Source: Robiginitomaculum sp. (GTDB lineage: Bacteria; Pseudomonadota; Alphaproteobacteria; Caulobacterales; Maricaulaceae). From it: DNA of 5,868 bases. Under the pieces are notes generated by a model. It saw nothing but the letters and a program-made list of their open reading frames with translations. It searched no databases and was not told the DNA's origin. Of this stretch, positions 1 through 5,749 are shown piece after piece. The position numbers and the translations under genes are program-made. Location: assembly GCA_002733385.1 (NCBI GenBank), contig NVVO01000016.1:17668-23535 (forward strand). The letters run 5' to 3'. Positions within the stretch are counted from its first letter, which is position 1. Every line of letters starts with the position of its first letter.

Positions 1-1290
1 GATTTTCTTGATGGCCCGCGCCATGTGGCCAACGGCAATTTGCAAAAACCCCTCACATGTATCCTCAAGGGTTTTACCCGCTTCCTGGGCAATGGCGGCA
101 AAACCTTCACGGGCCGCACCCACATCCAAAGCCTCGTCCTGGCCCGCGCCAAAAATTGCCGGAAAATGTTCGGGCTTTAATTTGCCCAGAGCAACATTGA
201 TATCGGTGACGGCGATCGGCCCGCCGCGCCGATAACTGGCCGGGCCCGGATCCGCCCCTGCCGACGCCGGGCCAGCCAAAAACCTGGCACCATCATACCC
301 AAGAATGGATCCGCCGCCCGCCGCCACCGTGTGAATTTCCAACATGGGGGCCCGCATACGCACGCCTGCAATCTCGGCCTCCTGGGTGCGTTCATAATGC
401 CCGGCATAGTGACAGACATCCGTAGATGTGCCGCCCATGTCAAACCCGATGATTTTATCAAATCCGGCCGCTGCCGCCGTGCGCACCGCCCCAACCACAC
501 CGCCAGCAGGCCCGGATAACACTGCATTACGGCCGTGAAAATTGCTCGCATCCGCCAGCCCGCCGGAAGACTGCATGAACAATAATTCTCCCACACCCTC
601 TAGTGCAGACGCCACCCGTTCAGTATAGCCGCGCAGGATTGGCGATAAATAGGCATCGACCACCGCCGTGCGCCCCCGCGAAATCATTTTGACCAGCGGG
701 CTGGCCTCGGCACTGGTGGAAACCTGGGTGAAACCGATAGTGCGGGCCAGGGCCGCAATTTCCTGCTCATGCTTGGGATTTTTGTAAGCATGCAAAAACA
801 CGATGGCTAAAGCCTGGGTGCCCGCATTATAGAGCGCTTGTAAATCCGTTTTGGCCTGGCTGGTGTCCAGCACTGTCAACACCTGACCATCAGCGTCCAA
901 TCTCTCATTGATTTCGACCACGGCATCATAGAGCGGGGCCGGTTTTAAAACATTGAGCGCAAAAATATCAGACCGAGCCTGATAACCAATCTCCAGCGCG
1001 TCCGACAGGCCTGCCGTAATGACCAGCGCCGTTGGCTCTCCGGCCCGCTCCAGCAGAGCATTGGTGGCCACGGTTGTGCCCATTTTTACGCTGGCAATTT
1101 TTTCACCGGGTAGAGGCTGGTTTTTCGGCACGCCTAAAAACTGTCTAATGCCCTCAAGAGCCGCATCTTGGTAATTTTCAGGGTTTTGCGACAGCAGTTT
1201 TTTGGTTTGGATGTCCCCGTCGGGGTCAAGGGCGACAATGTCGGTAAATGTACCGCCCCTGTCTATCCAAAATTTCCAGCTTGTATTCAT
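1..1290 (-). CDS. 5-oxoprolinase (ATP-hydrolysing), N-terminal part, cut by window edge
   Basis: The frame is open from the ATG at 1290-1288 to the window edge, giving 430 codons with no stop. The family cleaves 5-oxo-L-proline to L-glutamate using ATP, in the cytoplasm, as part of glutathione and pyroglutamate salvage. Visible signatures, in order, are DRGGTFTD at residues 10-17 (phosphate-binding motif of the hydantoinase/oxoprolinase fold), GTTVATNALLER at 71-82, SGPAGG at 259-264, GFDMGGTSTDV at 282-292, AAGGGSI at 323-329 and AGPASAGADPGPA at 339-351. The beginning FWIDRGGTFTDIVA, followed by a KLLSQNPENYQDAALEGIR segment, resembles the roughly 1200-residue fused OPLAH enzymes more than separate HyuA subunits, but the HyuB-like half lies outside the window. 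HyuA, the N-methylhydantoinase or acetone carboxylase-type subunit, is the alternative. Only a weak ribosome site (GGA) precedes the start. The gene diverges from dgkA. Confidence 0.88.
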   Translation of the reverse strand, partial: MNTSWKFWIDRGGTFTDIVALDPDGDIQTKKLLSQNPENYQDAALEGIRQFLGVPKNQPLPGEKIASVKMGTTVATNALLERAGEPTALVITAGLSDALEIGYQARSDIFALNVLKPAPLYDAVVEINERLDADGQVLTVLDTSQAKTDLQALYNAGTQALAIVFLHAYKNPKHEQEIAALARTIGFTQVSTSAEASPLVKMISRGRTAVVDAYLSPILRGYTERVASALEGVGELLFMQSSGGLADASNFHGRNAVLSGPAGGVVGAVRTAAAAGFDKIIGFDMGGTSTDVCHYAGHYERTQEAEIAGVRMRAPMLEIHTVAAGGGSILGYDGARFLAGPASAGADPGPASYRRGGPIAVTDINVALGKLKPEHFPAIFGAGQDEALDVGAAREGFAAIAQEAGKTLEDTCEGFLQIAVGHMARAIKKI

Positions 1291-1338
1291 AGAAGTATCC
1301 AATAGACCTTTTATAAGGTAATGTTAAAGCGATAATAT
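1291..1338. promoter_or_regulatory. Divergent intergenic region between 5-oxoprolinase and dgkA
   Basis: These 48 AT-rich bases must hold the 5' signals of both divergent genes, unless transcription starts further inside one of them. The only structure seen is a short inverted repeat, ACCTT-TTAT-AAGGT, at 1306-1319, whose TATAAG/TTATAA core could serve as a -10 element on either strand. No convincing -35 element is visible. The only purine-rich stretch upstream of dgkA, AAGG at 1315-1318, is about 20 bases from its ATG, too far to be a normal ribosome site. Promoter assignment here is inference. Confidence 0.35.
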
Positions 1339-1767
1339 ATGAATATCGAAGATGAAACAAAGTTTAAAAAAGTAAAAGCCAGACAGGCTAAAGGATTAAG
1401 CCCGCTTGGTTTGTTTTTTCACCAATTTGTCAACACATCACGCCATTCTTTCGCCGGATTTTTGTATTTGTTCAAAGCCGAGCTGGCCGCAAAAATTGAA
1501 GCGGTTTTGTTCGTTGTGGTGCTGGTGATATATTTTGCTTTGGGTGTGCCTTCGTCCGCCTATCTAATCAGTACGGTTTTGTTCTTGCTGCTACTCACTT
1601 CCGAAGCCCTGAACACCGCCGTTGAAGTAATCATAGACCGCATTTCTCCGGAAATTTCACCCACCGGAAAACATGCCAAAGATTTGGGTTCTTTTGCGGT
1701 GGTTTGCACATTGGCCGCCAATGCAATTTTCTTTTTCTGGACGCTTGTGCAGATTATATTGTTTTAG
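1339..1767 (+). CDS. dgkA: Diacylglycerol kinase, prokaryotic integral-membrane type (DgkA)
   Basis: This 142-residue inner-membrane enzyme phosphorylates diacylglycerol to phosphatidic acid with ATP, recycling lipid released in envelope synthesis. The family core is clear. The signature SEALNTAVEVIIDRIS at residues 88-103 matches E. coli VEILNSAIEAVVDRIG, placing the catalytic and metal-binding glutamates at E89 and E96. KDLGSFAV at 114-121 matches KDMGSAAV. FKAELAAKIE at 45-54 matches the NEAAFRQE surface-helix segment, with E48 at the position of E. coli E28. Three membrane segments lie at about 53-70, 74-94 and 118-141. The protein is about 20 residues longer than the E. coli enzyme because of a charged, lysine-rich N-terminus. 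No internal ATG gives another start, and the ribosome site is weak. The stop overlaps the convergent downstream gene by 4 bases. Confidence 0.95.
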   Translation: MNIEDETKFKKVKARQAKGLSPLGLFFHQFVNTSRHSFAGFLYLFKAELAAKIEAVLFVVVLVIYFALGVPSSAYLISTVLFLLLLTSEALNTAVEVIIDRISPEISPTGKHAKDLGSFAVVCTLAANAIFFFWTLVQIILF

Positions 1768-1781
1768 CTAACCAATCTGCA
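1748..1781. terminator. Possible bidirectional stem-loop across the convergent stops
   Basis: A perfect 8-base inverted repeat, TGCAGATT at 1748-1755 and AATCTGCA at 1774-1781, encloses an 18-base AT-rich loop containing both stop codons and the palindrome TTAGCTAA at 1764-1771. Its position at the junction of two convergent genes without spacer fits a shared end signal. It has a modest stem and no U-tract after either arm, so it is not a classical intrinsic terminator. An incidental repeat in coding sequence is a real alternative. Confidence 0.3.
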
Positions 1782-2543
1782 TGTTCTTGCCGTATCGTCC
1801 GGCGTGCCAGGAATGGGGGTATAACCATTGGGGTCGCGCAAGAACGCTCTTGGGCGGTGGACAAAATATATGACTTGGCTATAATTTCCTGACGAAACGG
1901 CTATGCCATTTTTCTTGACAGGCGCATACATCCACCCACGTATCAACTCATCAGCGAATTGCGAAAACCCTGCGCGACTACAATTTTCCGCGATGACATT
2001 AAACGGCGTGCCGATTTGGCTAACCGAATAGGCCATACAGCAATATGCTGATTTCTCGCCTTTGTTTGGACGGCCATTATAGGGCGGCATTTGGTAGACA
2101 ATCTTGGCCTTGGCCTTATCGCCGTCATAAACAAACCTATCTTCATCAACAGGCTCTGTTTCGGGGATCTTGTTGCCGCGCTGATCCGAAAGAAAAAAGG
2201 TCACTTGTGTCTCTATTGCCGGGCGCGGTACTGGTTTCCCGTCTTTTATCTTTGGCGTGTATTTCCATTTTCCAACAGAACTTACCGAACTTGGTTCGAA
2301 AAGATTATCCGTACACATTATTGTCTTGATATTTATTGGGTTCCCGTCTTTGGTGAGATCAAAAGACAGATTGCAATAGCCGCTATGCATGGCTGCGCCA
2401 GGCATGACCGGCGGAATTCTTTTGAGCGGCACCGCATCACTGTCATTTGCGGCAAATGCGTTGAGCGATAGGGCGGCAATGGTTATTGTAATGCAAGCGG
2501 CAACACCCGCCAAGAAAGTGCGGTAACTTGCATTTTTGTTCAT
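1764..2543 (-). CDS. Secreted protein with two tandem TonB C-terminal-like domains
   Basis: This 259-residue protein has a Sec-type signal peptide: polar residues 1-8, a hydrophobic core at about 9-27 and a likely cleavage after LNAFA at 31. The mature part shows two TonB_C-like repeats. Repeat one, about 37-118, runs from RIPPVMP through GYCNLSFDLTKDG and WKYTPKIKDGKPVPR to QVTFFL. Repeat two, about 146-228, runs from YQMPPYNGRP through AYCCMAYSVSQIG and WMYAPVKKNG to QVIYFV. Each has a cysteine pair exactly 20 residues apart (C57/C77 and C168/C188), suggesting one disulfide per domain in the periplasm. It lacks a TonB-style proline-rich spacer and is probably cleaved, so it is unlikely to be a working energy transducer. 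A binding or scaffold role is a guess. Its ATG overlaps the phosphatase stop as ATGA, and its stop overlaps that of dgkA. Confidence 0.82.
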   Translation of the reverse strand: MNKNASYRTFLAGVAACITITIAALSLNAFAANDSDAVPLKRIPPVMPGAAMHSGYCNLSFDLTKDGNPINIKTIMCTDNLFEPSSVSSVGKWKYTPKIKDGKPVPRPAIETQVTFFLSDQRGNKIPETEPVDEDRFVYDGDKAKAKIVYQMPPYNGRPNKGEKSAYCCMAYSVSQIGTPFNVIAENCSRAGFSQFADELIRGWMYAPVKKNGIAVSSGNYSQVIYFVHRPRAFLRDPNGYTPIPGTPDDTARTCRLVS

Positions 2544-3148
2544 TGTGGCTCACTTTCAACGTCCGGGACATAACGCAAGCCGTAGCGACTAAGGCCCATG
2601 GTTGTTTGCCCGTCTTGGCTCAACGTCACCCGGTAAAGCCGATCATATTCGCTTTTTTCAGTGACCGGCAAATCGGTGATGGTGGCCCCTAAGGCTTGCA
2701 CGGTTTCGCGGATGGTGTTGGAATGTCCAACCACCAGATAGCGCCCAGCTTGTTGTTTGATGCGCATCGCCAAAGCGGACAGATCACGCGGGTCATAAAT
2801 AATGACCGGCACGCCTGCGTTTTTCGCCGTCGGGGCTGCCGTGTTGCGGGTACGTGTATAATTGCTGGAATAAACATGGGATATGTTTTTACTGCGTAAT
2901 ATTTCGGCCAAAACCAAGGCACGGTTTTGCCCCGCGTCCGTAAGCGCCGGATCACGGCCTGCATTTTCCCCGGTAATTTTCTCGGCGTGGCGGACAATAT
3001 ACACGACCGTATCTGCACCGCCTGCTCGTTCCCTAGACATTTTTGTCAGGGTAAACATTCCGCCGATCAGGGTGGCTACGACAATTAAATGTATCCAAAA
3101 CCATTTCACCATCGGGTTTTTTCTTACAGCTTTATCCATATCATTCAT
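2540..3148 (-). CDS. Membrane-anchored histidine phosphatase (phosphoglycerate mutase-like fold)
   Basis: The 202-residue product has the histidine-phosphatase core: RHAEK at residues 53-57 with the phospho-acceptor H54, the arginine segment SSNYTRTRNTA at 94-104, and GHSNT at 141-145 with the second catalytic H142. A basic N-terminus (KAVRKNPMVK) precedes one hydrophobic segment at about 16-35, so the catalytic domain probably faces the periplasm as a type II anchored protein. The substrate cannot be read from sequence; SixA-type phosphohistidine and small phosphate esters are both possible. The frame is open upstream to an ATG at 3205, but the ATG at 3148 was chosen. It follows GGGAGA at 3159-3154 with good spacing and overlaps the padR stop by 8 bases, whereas the longer form would run deep into padR. 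The 3' end overlaps the TonB_C gene by ATGA, implying translational coupling. Confidence 0.85.
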   Translation of the reverse strand: MNDMDKAVRKNPMVKWFWIHLIVVATLIGGMFTLTKMSRERAGGADTVVYIVRHAEKITGENAGRDPALTDAGQNRALVLAEILRSKNISHVYSSNYTRTRNTAAPTAKNAGVPVIIYDPRDLSALAMRIKQQAGRYLVVGHSNTIRETVQALGATITDLPVTEKSEYDRLYRVTLSQDGQTTMGLSRYGLRYVPDVESEPQ

Positions 3149-3680
3149 CAATTTCTCCCAAAGACTTGACCGCCTGCTCCAACGCTTTGATGATTTCGCG
3201 TTCATTGCTTATGCCCATGGTCAGGGCAATGAGCTTACCTTTTTTGGCGCGAGACAAGGTTTTGGCGTCGTAAAATTTTTCCTTGATGCGCAAATATGCA
3301 CTGAGCTTGGCCTGGTGTTGATCCGTGCGCAATTCCAATTGCTCACGCAAAACCGCGATGTCCACATGATCCAGAGCGTATAGCTTGACCAACAACTCGT
3401 CCTTCACCGAAGGCATCCGGCACGGCTTTTGCGACCAAGCATGCACAATTTGCTCGCCAGCCTCGGTGATGGTGTGGACAATACGGTTGGGCCGCCCGCT
3501 TTGCTCGATTTCCTTGCTTTCCACCAGACCTTTACCCCGCAGCCGGGCCAATTCGCGGTAAACTTGTTGATGAGAGGCACGCCAGAAAAACCCGATACTG
3601 GCGTCAAAAGTTTTAGCCAGATCATAACCGCTCATGGGGCGGTCGGTCAGGCACACCAGAATTGCTTCAGCCAATGCCAT
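3141..3680 (-). CDS. PadR-family transcriptional regulator
   Basis: The 179-residue cytoplasmic protein has the N-terminal winged-helix pattern of PadR: AILVCLTDRPMSGYDLAK at residues 6-23, FFWRASHQQVYRELARLRGKG at about 31-51 (recognition helix), then a wing with GRPNRIVHTITEAG at 62-75. The C-terminal half, about 90-175, is helical and charged, as in the Vir_act_alpha_C dimerisation domain of the longer PadR subfamily. Such proteins are usually repressors released by small molecules; phenolic acids are the ligands for classical PadR, but the ligand here is unknown. It is first in a three-gene overlapping operon and diverges from the SDR operon across 91 bases holding a palindrome that fits a PadR site. 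Self-regulation and control of both directions are inferred. The ATG at 3680-3678 follows AGG at 3688-3686 with a 5-base gap. Confidence 0.92.
   Translation of the reverse strand: MALAEAILVCLTDRPMSGYDLAKTFDASIGFFWRASHQQVYRELARLRGKGLVESKEIEQSGRPNRIVHTITEAGEQIVHAWSQKPCRMPSVKDELLVKLYALDHVDIAVLREQLELRTDQHQAKLSAYLRIKEKFYDAKTLSRAKKGKLIALTMGISNEREIIKALEQAVKSLGEIDE
3154..3159 (-). promoter_or_regulatory. Ribosome binding site of the phosphatase, inside padR
   Basis: Read on the minus strand, GGGAGA lies 5 bases before the ATG at 3148-3146, within the last codons of padR. It is the strongest Shine-Dalgarno-like sequence in this operon and decides the start in favour of 3148 over the upstream 3205 ATG and the nearby 3139 ATG. 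Confidence 0.7.
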
Positions 3681-3711
3681 TAAAACCTGCCATAATTTTC
3701 CTAAAATCTAT

Positions 3712-3729
3712 TATGCAACCAATTGCATA
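3712..3729. promoter_or_regulatory. Probable PadR operator palindrome
   Basis: TATGCAACCAATTGCATA has perfect 7-base arms, TATGCAA and TTGCATA, around a CCAA centre. It contains ATGC-N8-GCAT, the same geometry as the ATGT-N8-ACAT site known for PadR repressors. It lies between divergent padR and the SDR gene, 32 bases from the padR start and 43 from the SDR start. It would cover the -35/spacer region of the proposed SDR promoter and overlap a CATAAT (3715-3710, minus strand) that could be the padR -10. PadR binding is inferred from position and pattern. Confidence 0.65.
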
Positions 3730-3740
3730 GTGGTTATAGT
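3712..3740 (+). promoter_or_regulatory. Candidate promoter of the SDR operon
   Basis: TATAGT at 3735-3740 matches the sigma-70 -10 consensus in 5 of 6 bases. A 17-base spacer puts the -35 at TATGCA, 3712-3717, a poor match, which is compatible with a regulated promoter. Initiation would be near 3747, leaving a leader of about 25 bases that holds the GGAGAG ribosome site. The proposed operator covers the -35 and spacer. This is pattern-based inference. Confidence 0.4.
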
Positions 3741-3749
3741 GCATCATAG
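3740..3749. promoter_or_regulatory. Additional operator half-site
   Basis: TGCATCATAG matches in 9 of 10 positions the reverse complement of CTATTATGCA at 3708-3717, the left arm of the main palindrome with its flank. It forms an outer dyad with 22 bases between the arms. It is also a direct repeat of the TGCAT at 3724-3728, 16 bases further on. It sits immediately after the proposed -10 of the SDR promoter, where a bound repressor would block initiation. A second, weaker PadR contact is the suggested role. Confidence 0.4.
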
Positions 3750-3760
3750 GCAATTTTACC

Positions 3761-3766
3761 GGAGAG
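3761..3766 (+). promoter_or_regulatory. Ribosome binding site of the SDR gene
   Basis: GGAGAG lies 5 bases before the ATG at 3772. It fixes the SDR start there. The frame extends upstream to an ATG at 3634, but that extension would run through the operator region and into padR and adds residues unlike any SDR. Confidence 0.8.
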
Positions 3767-3771
3767 CGCAA

Positions 3772-4650
3772 ATGGCAGATATAAAAAATCTAAAAGGCAA
3801 AACCATCTTCATGTCAGGCGGGTCGCGGGGCATAGGGTTGGCCATTGCTCTGCGGGCGGCCAAGGACGGTGCCAATGTGGCCATCGCCGCCAAGACGGCG
3901 GAGCCGCACCCGAAATTGCCCGGCACGATTTATACGGCCGCCAAAGAAATCGAAGGGTTGGGCGGCAAAGCTCTGGCCTTGATATGTGATGTGCGTAGTG
4001 AGGACATGGTTAGGGCCGCCATTGATAAAACTGTCGACAGATTTGGCGGTATTGATATTTGTGTCAACAATGCCAGCGCCATTTCCCTGACCGGCACCGA
4101 AGCAACCAGCATGAAGCGCTACGACTTGATGAACCATGTCAATGCTCGCGGTACGTTTTTAATGTCCAAGCTGTGCCTGCCTTATTTAAAACTATCCCAT
4201 CATGCCCATATTATCAATTTGTCACCGCCCCTTGATATGTCGCCGAAATGGTTCAAAAACCACACCGCCTATACGATGGCCAAATACGGCATGTCCATGT
4301 GTACACTGGGCATGGCCGAGGAGTTTAAGCAATTTAACATCGGGGTTAATTCCCTGTGGCCGCTGACCGCCATTGATACCGCCGCCGTGCGCAATGTCTT
4401 GGGCGGTGACCAGATGGCCAAAATGAGCCGCACCCCGGATATTCTCTCGGACGCCGCCCATATCATGATGTGCAAAGACCCGGGCAGTTTCACCGGAAAC
4501 TTTGTCATCGACGAAGAATTACTCAGGGCCGAGGGCGTGACAGATTTTGCCAAATATGCACCGGGATACACCGGCCCGCTGGTTGGGGATTTTTTTGTGC
4601 CTGACGATGTATTTGAACGCTCCCTGACCAAAATCATGAAAGGTTATTGA
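3772..4650 (+). CDS. SDR-family NAD(P)-dependent oxidoreductase, HSDL2-like
   Basis: The 292-residue cytoplasmic enzyme has a classical short-chain dehydrogenase core. The cofactor loop is SGGSRGIG at residues 15-22, NNAS at 99-102 supports the nucleotide site, and the catalytic set is N124, S151, Y167 and K171 (YTMAK). The insert KTAEPHPKLPGTIYTAA at 41-57, MKRYDLMNHVNARGTF at about 114-129, NLSPPLDM at 149-156 and a long C-terminal tail are hallmarks of the subgroup related to human hydroxysteroid dehydrogenase-like protein 2. Human HSDL2 carries an added sterol-carrier domain that is absent here. The substrate is not known; a hydroxyacyl or other lipid-derived alcohol or ketone is plausible given the downstream crotonase. 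It is the first gene of the operon divergent from padR, and the next gene begins 2 bases after its stop. Confidence 0.9.
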   Translation: MADIKNLKGKTIFMSGGSRGIGLAIALRAAKDGANVAIAAKTAEPHPKLPGTIYTAAKEIEGLGGKALALICDVRSEDMVRAAIDKTVDRFGGIDICVNNASAISLTGTEATSMKRYDLMNHVNARGTFLMSKLCLPYLKLSHHAHIINLSPPLDMSPKWFKNHTAYTMAKYGMSMCTLGMAEEFKQFNIGVNSLWPLTAIDTAAVRNVLGGDQMAKMSRTPDILSDAAHIMMCKDPGSFTGNFVIDEELLRAEGVTDFAKYAPGYTGPLVGDFFVPDDVFERSLTKIMKGY

Positions 4651-4652
4651 TT

Positions 4653-5741
4653 ATGAACCAGACTTTATTGGTCAACCGTAAAGACTTTCGCGACACGAAA
4701 TTGGTGTCCACGCCAAATACCGACTTGGCAGACCACCATATCCGCGTTGATATTGGCCCCTTTGCCCTGACCGCCAACAATATAACCTATATGGTGACCG
4801 GGGATATGATTGGCTATTGGAAGTTTTTTGCACCCAAAGCTTACGCAATCGACGCGGAAGGTTTTGGCCGCATGCCGGTTTGGGGGTACGGGATTGTGAC
4901 GGGGAGCAAATGCGCGGACATAGCGGTTGGCACACGGGTTTACGGGTTTTTTCCTATCGCCAACAGCATAGACTTAAAACCCGCCAAACTGTCCTCTCTC
5001 GGCTTTCAAGATGGGGCCGAACACCGAGCGCACTTACACCCTGTTTATAACAGCTACACATTGGTGGAAAATGACCCGTCATTTGATCCAAAGCTAGACG
5101 ATTTACAGCCAGTTTTACGGCCATTATTTACCACATCTTTTCTCATTGATGATTTTTTTGCGGACAATGGTTTCTTTGGGGCCGAACAAATTGTCCTACT
5201 TAGCGCATCCTCGAAAACGGCCCTAGGCAGTGCGTTTTGTCTCAAAAACAGGGAGGCCGCAAAAATCATTGGGCTTACATCCAAGACCAATATGGCGTTC
5301 ACCACCAACACCGGGTTTTATGACCAGGTCGAGAACTATACGGATATTGATAATTTGGACGCGACCAAAAAAACCGCGCTGATCGATATGGCTGGAAACG
5401 GCGAAGTTAATGCCAAGCTCTATGATCTGTTTGGAGACAATCTGGTGTATAACTGCATGGTTGGCAAATCCCATTGGCAGGGCGCACCACCGCCCAAATC
5501 CGAAAAAGGCGCGCCGCCCGCCATGTTTTTTGCCCCCGATCAAGCCAAAAAACGCATCAAAGAATGGGGCGGTGCGGAATTTGCTAAAAACCTCGCGGCC
5601 AGTTGGTTGCCATTTTGCGACAGTGCCGGACACTGGCTCGACATCACCAAACAAAGCGGCGACGCAACTTTGCTGGAATGCTATAACGGTTTTCTTGACG
5701 GGAAAGCCAACCCGTCCCAAGGTAATTTATTCACATTATAG
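4653..5741 (+). CDS. DUF2855 family protein, probable MDR-superfamily relative
   Basis: The 362-residue protein carries typical DUF2855 stretches: FALTANNITYMVTGDMIGYW at residues 37-56, VWGYGIV at 76-82, GTRVYGFFPIA at 93-103, LRPLFTTSFLIDDF at 155-168 and SASSKTALG at 184-192. The order suggests a GroES-like N-terminal half followed by a Rossmann-like half, as in medium-chain dehydrogenases. In the second half, LLSASSKTALGSAFCL occupies the place of the glycine-rich nucleotide loop but lacks GxGxxG. No catalytic-zinc cysteine/histidine set is evident. The reaction is unknown; enoyl or quinone reductase-like chemistry is a guess. The ATG at 4653 follows AAAGG at 4639-4643. A TTG at 4647 is in frame but overlaps the SDR stop and has poorer ribosome-site spacing. 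Cotranscription with the SDR and crotonase genes is very likely. Confidence 0.85.
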   Translation: MNQTLLVNRKDFRDTKLVSTPNTDLADHHIRVDIGPFALTANNITYMVTGDMIGYWKFFAPKAYAIDAEGFGRMPVWGYGIVTGSKCADIAVGTRVYGFFPIANSIDLKPAKLSSLGFQDGAEHRAHLHPVYNSYTLVENDPSFDPKLDDLQPVLRPLFTTSFLIDDFFADNGFFGAEQIVLLSASSKTALGSAFCLKNREAAKIIGLTSKTNMAFTTNTGFYDQVENYTDIDNLDATKKTALIDMAGNGEVNAKLYDLFGDNLVYNCMVGKSHWQGAPPPKSEKGAPPAMFFAPDQAKKRIKEWGGAEFAKNLAASWLPFCDSAGHWLDITKQSGDATLLECYNGFLDGKANPSQGNLFTL

Positions 5742-5749
5742 AGACCAAA

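Noticed and set aside
177..596. Minus-strand open frame of 139 codons
   Set aside because: It lies in a different frame inside the 5-oxoprolinase gene, whose own frame carries all the family motifs. The product resembles nothing and is low in complexity.
1306..1319. Short inverted repeat ACCTT-TTAT-AAGGT as a regulator site
   Set aside because: The arms are only 5 bases and AT-rich. It may simply be promoter sequence, so it is noted within the intergenic entry and not called as an operator.
1764..2543. Calling the TonB_C protein a true TonB energy transducer
   Set aside because: It has no non-cleaved anchor, no proline-rich spacer and no ExbB/ExbD or TonB-dependent receptor gene nearby, and it has two C-terminal-type domains.
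2883..3383. Plus-strand open frame of 166 codons antisense to the phosphatase and PadR
   Set aside because: Both strands cannot plausibly code here. The minus-strand products have clear catalytic and winged-helix motifs, while this one has no recognisable domain.
3634..3771. 46-residue N-terminal extension of the SDR
   Set aside because: It would cross the operator and enter padR. A good GGAGAG ribosome site stands directly before the ATG at 3772, where the SDR homology begins.
4647..4652. TTG start for the DUF2855 protein, two codons upstream
   Set aside because: The ATG at 4653 has better spacing to AAAGG, and an ATG is preferred over TTG. The difference is only two residues.
5223..5720. 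Minus-strand open frame of 165 codons antisense to the DUF2855 gene
   Set aside because: It is a shadow of a well-supported gene, with no domain signature of its own.
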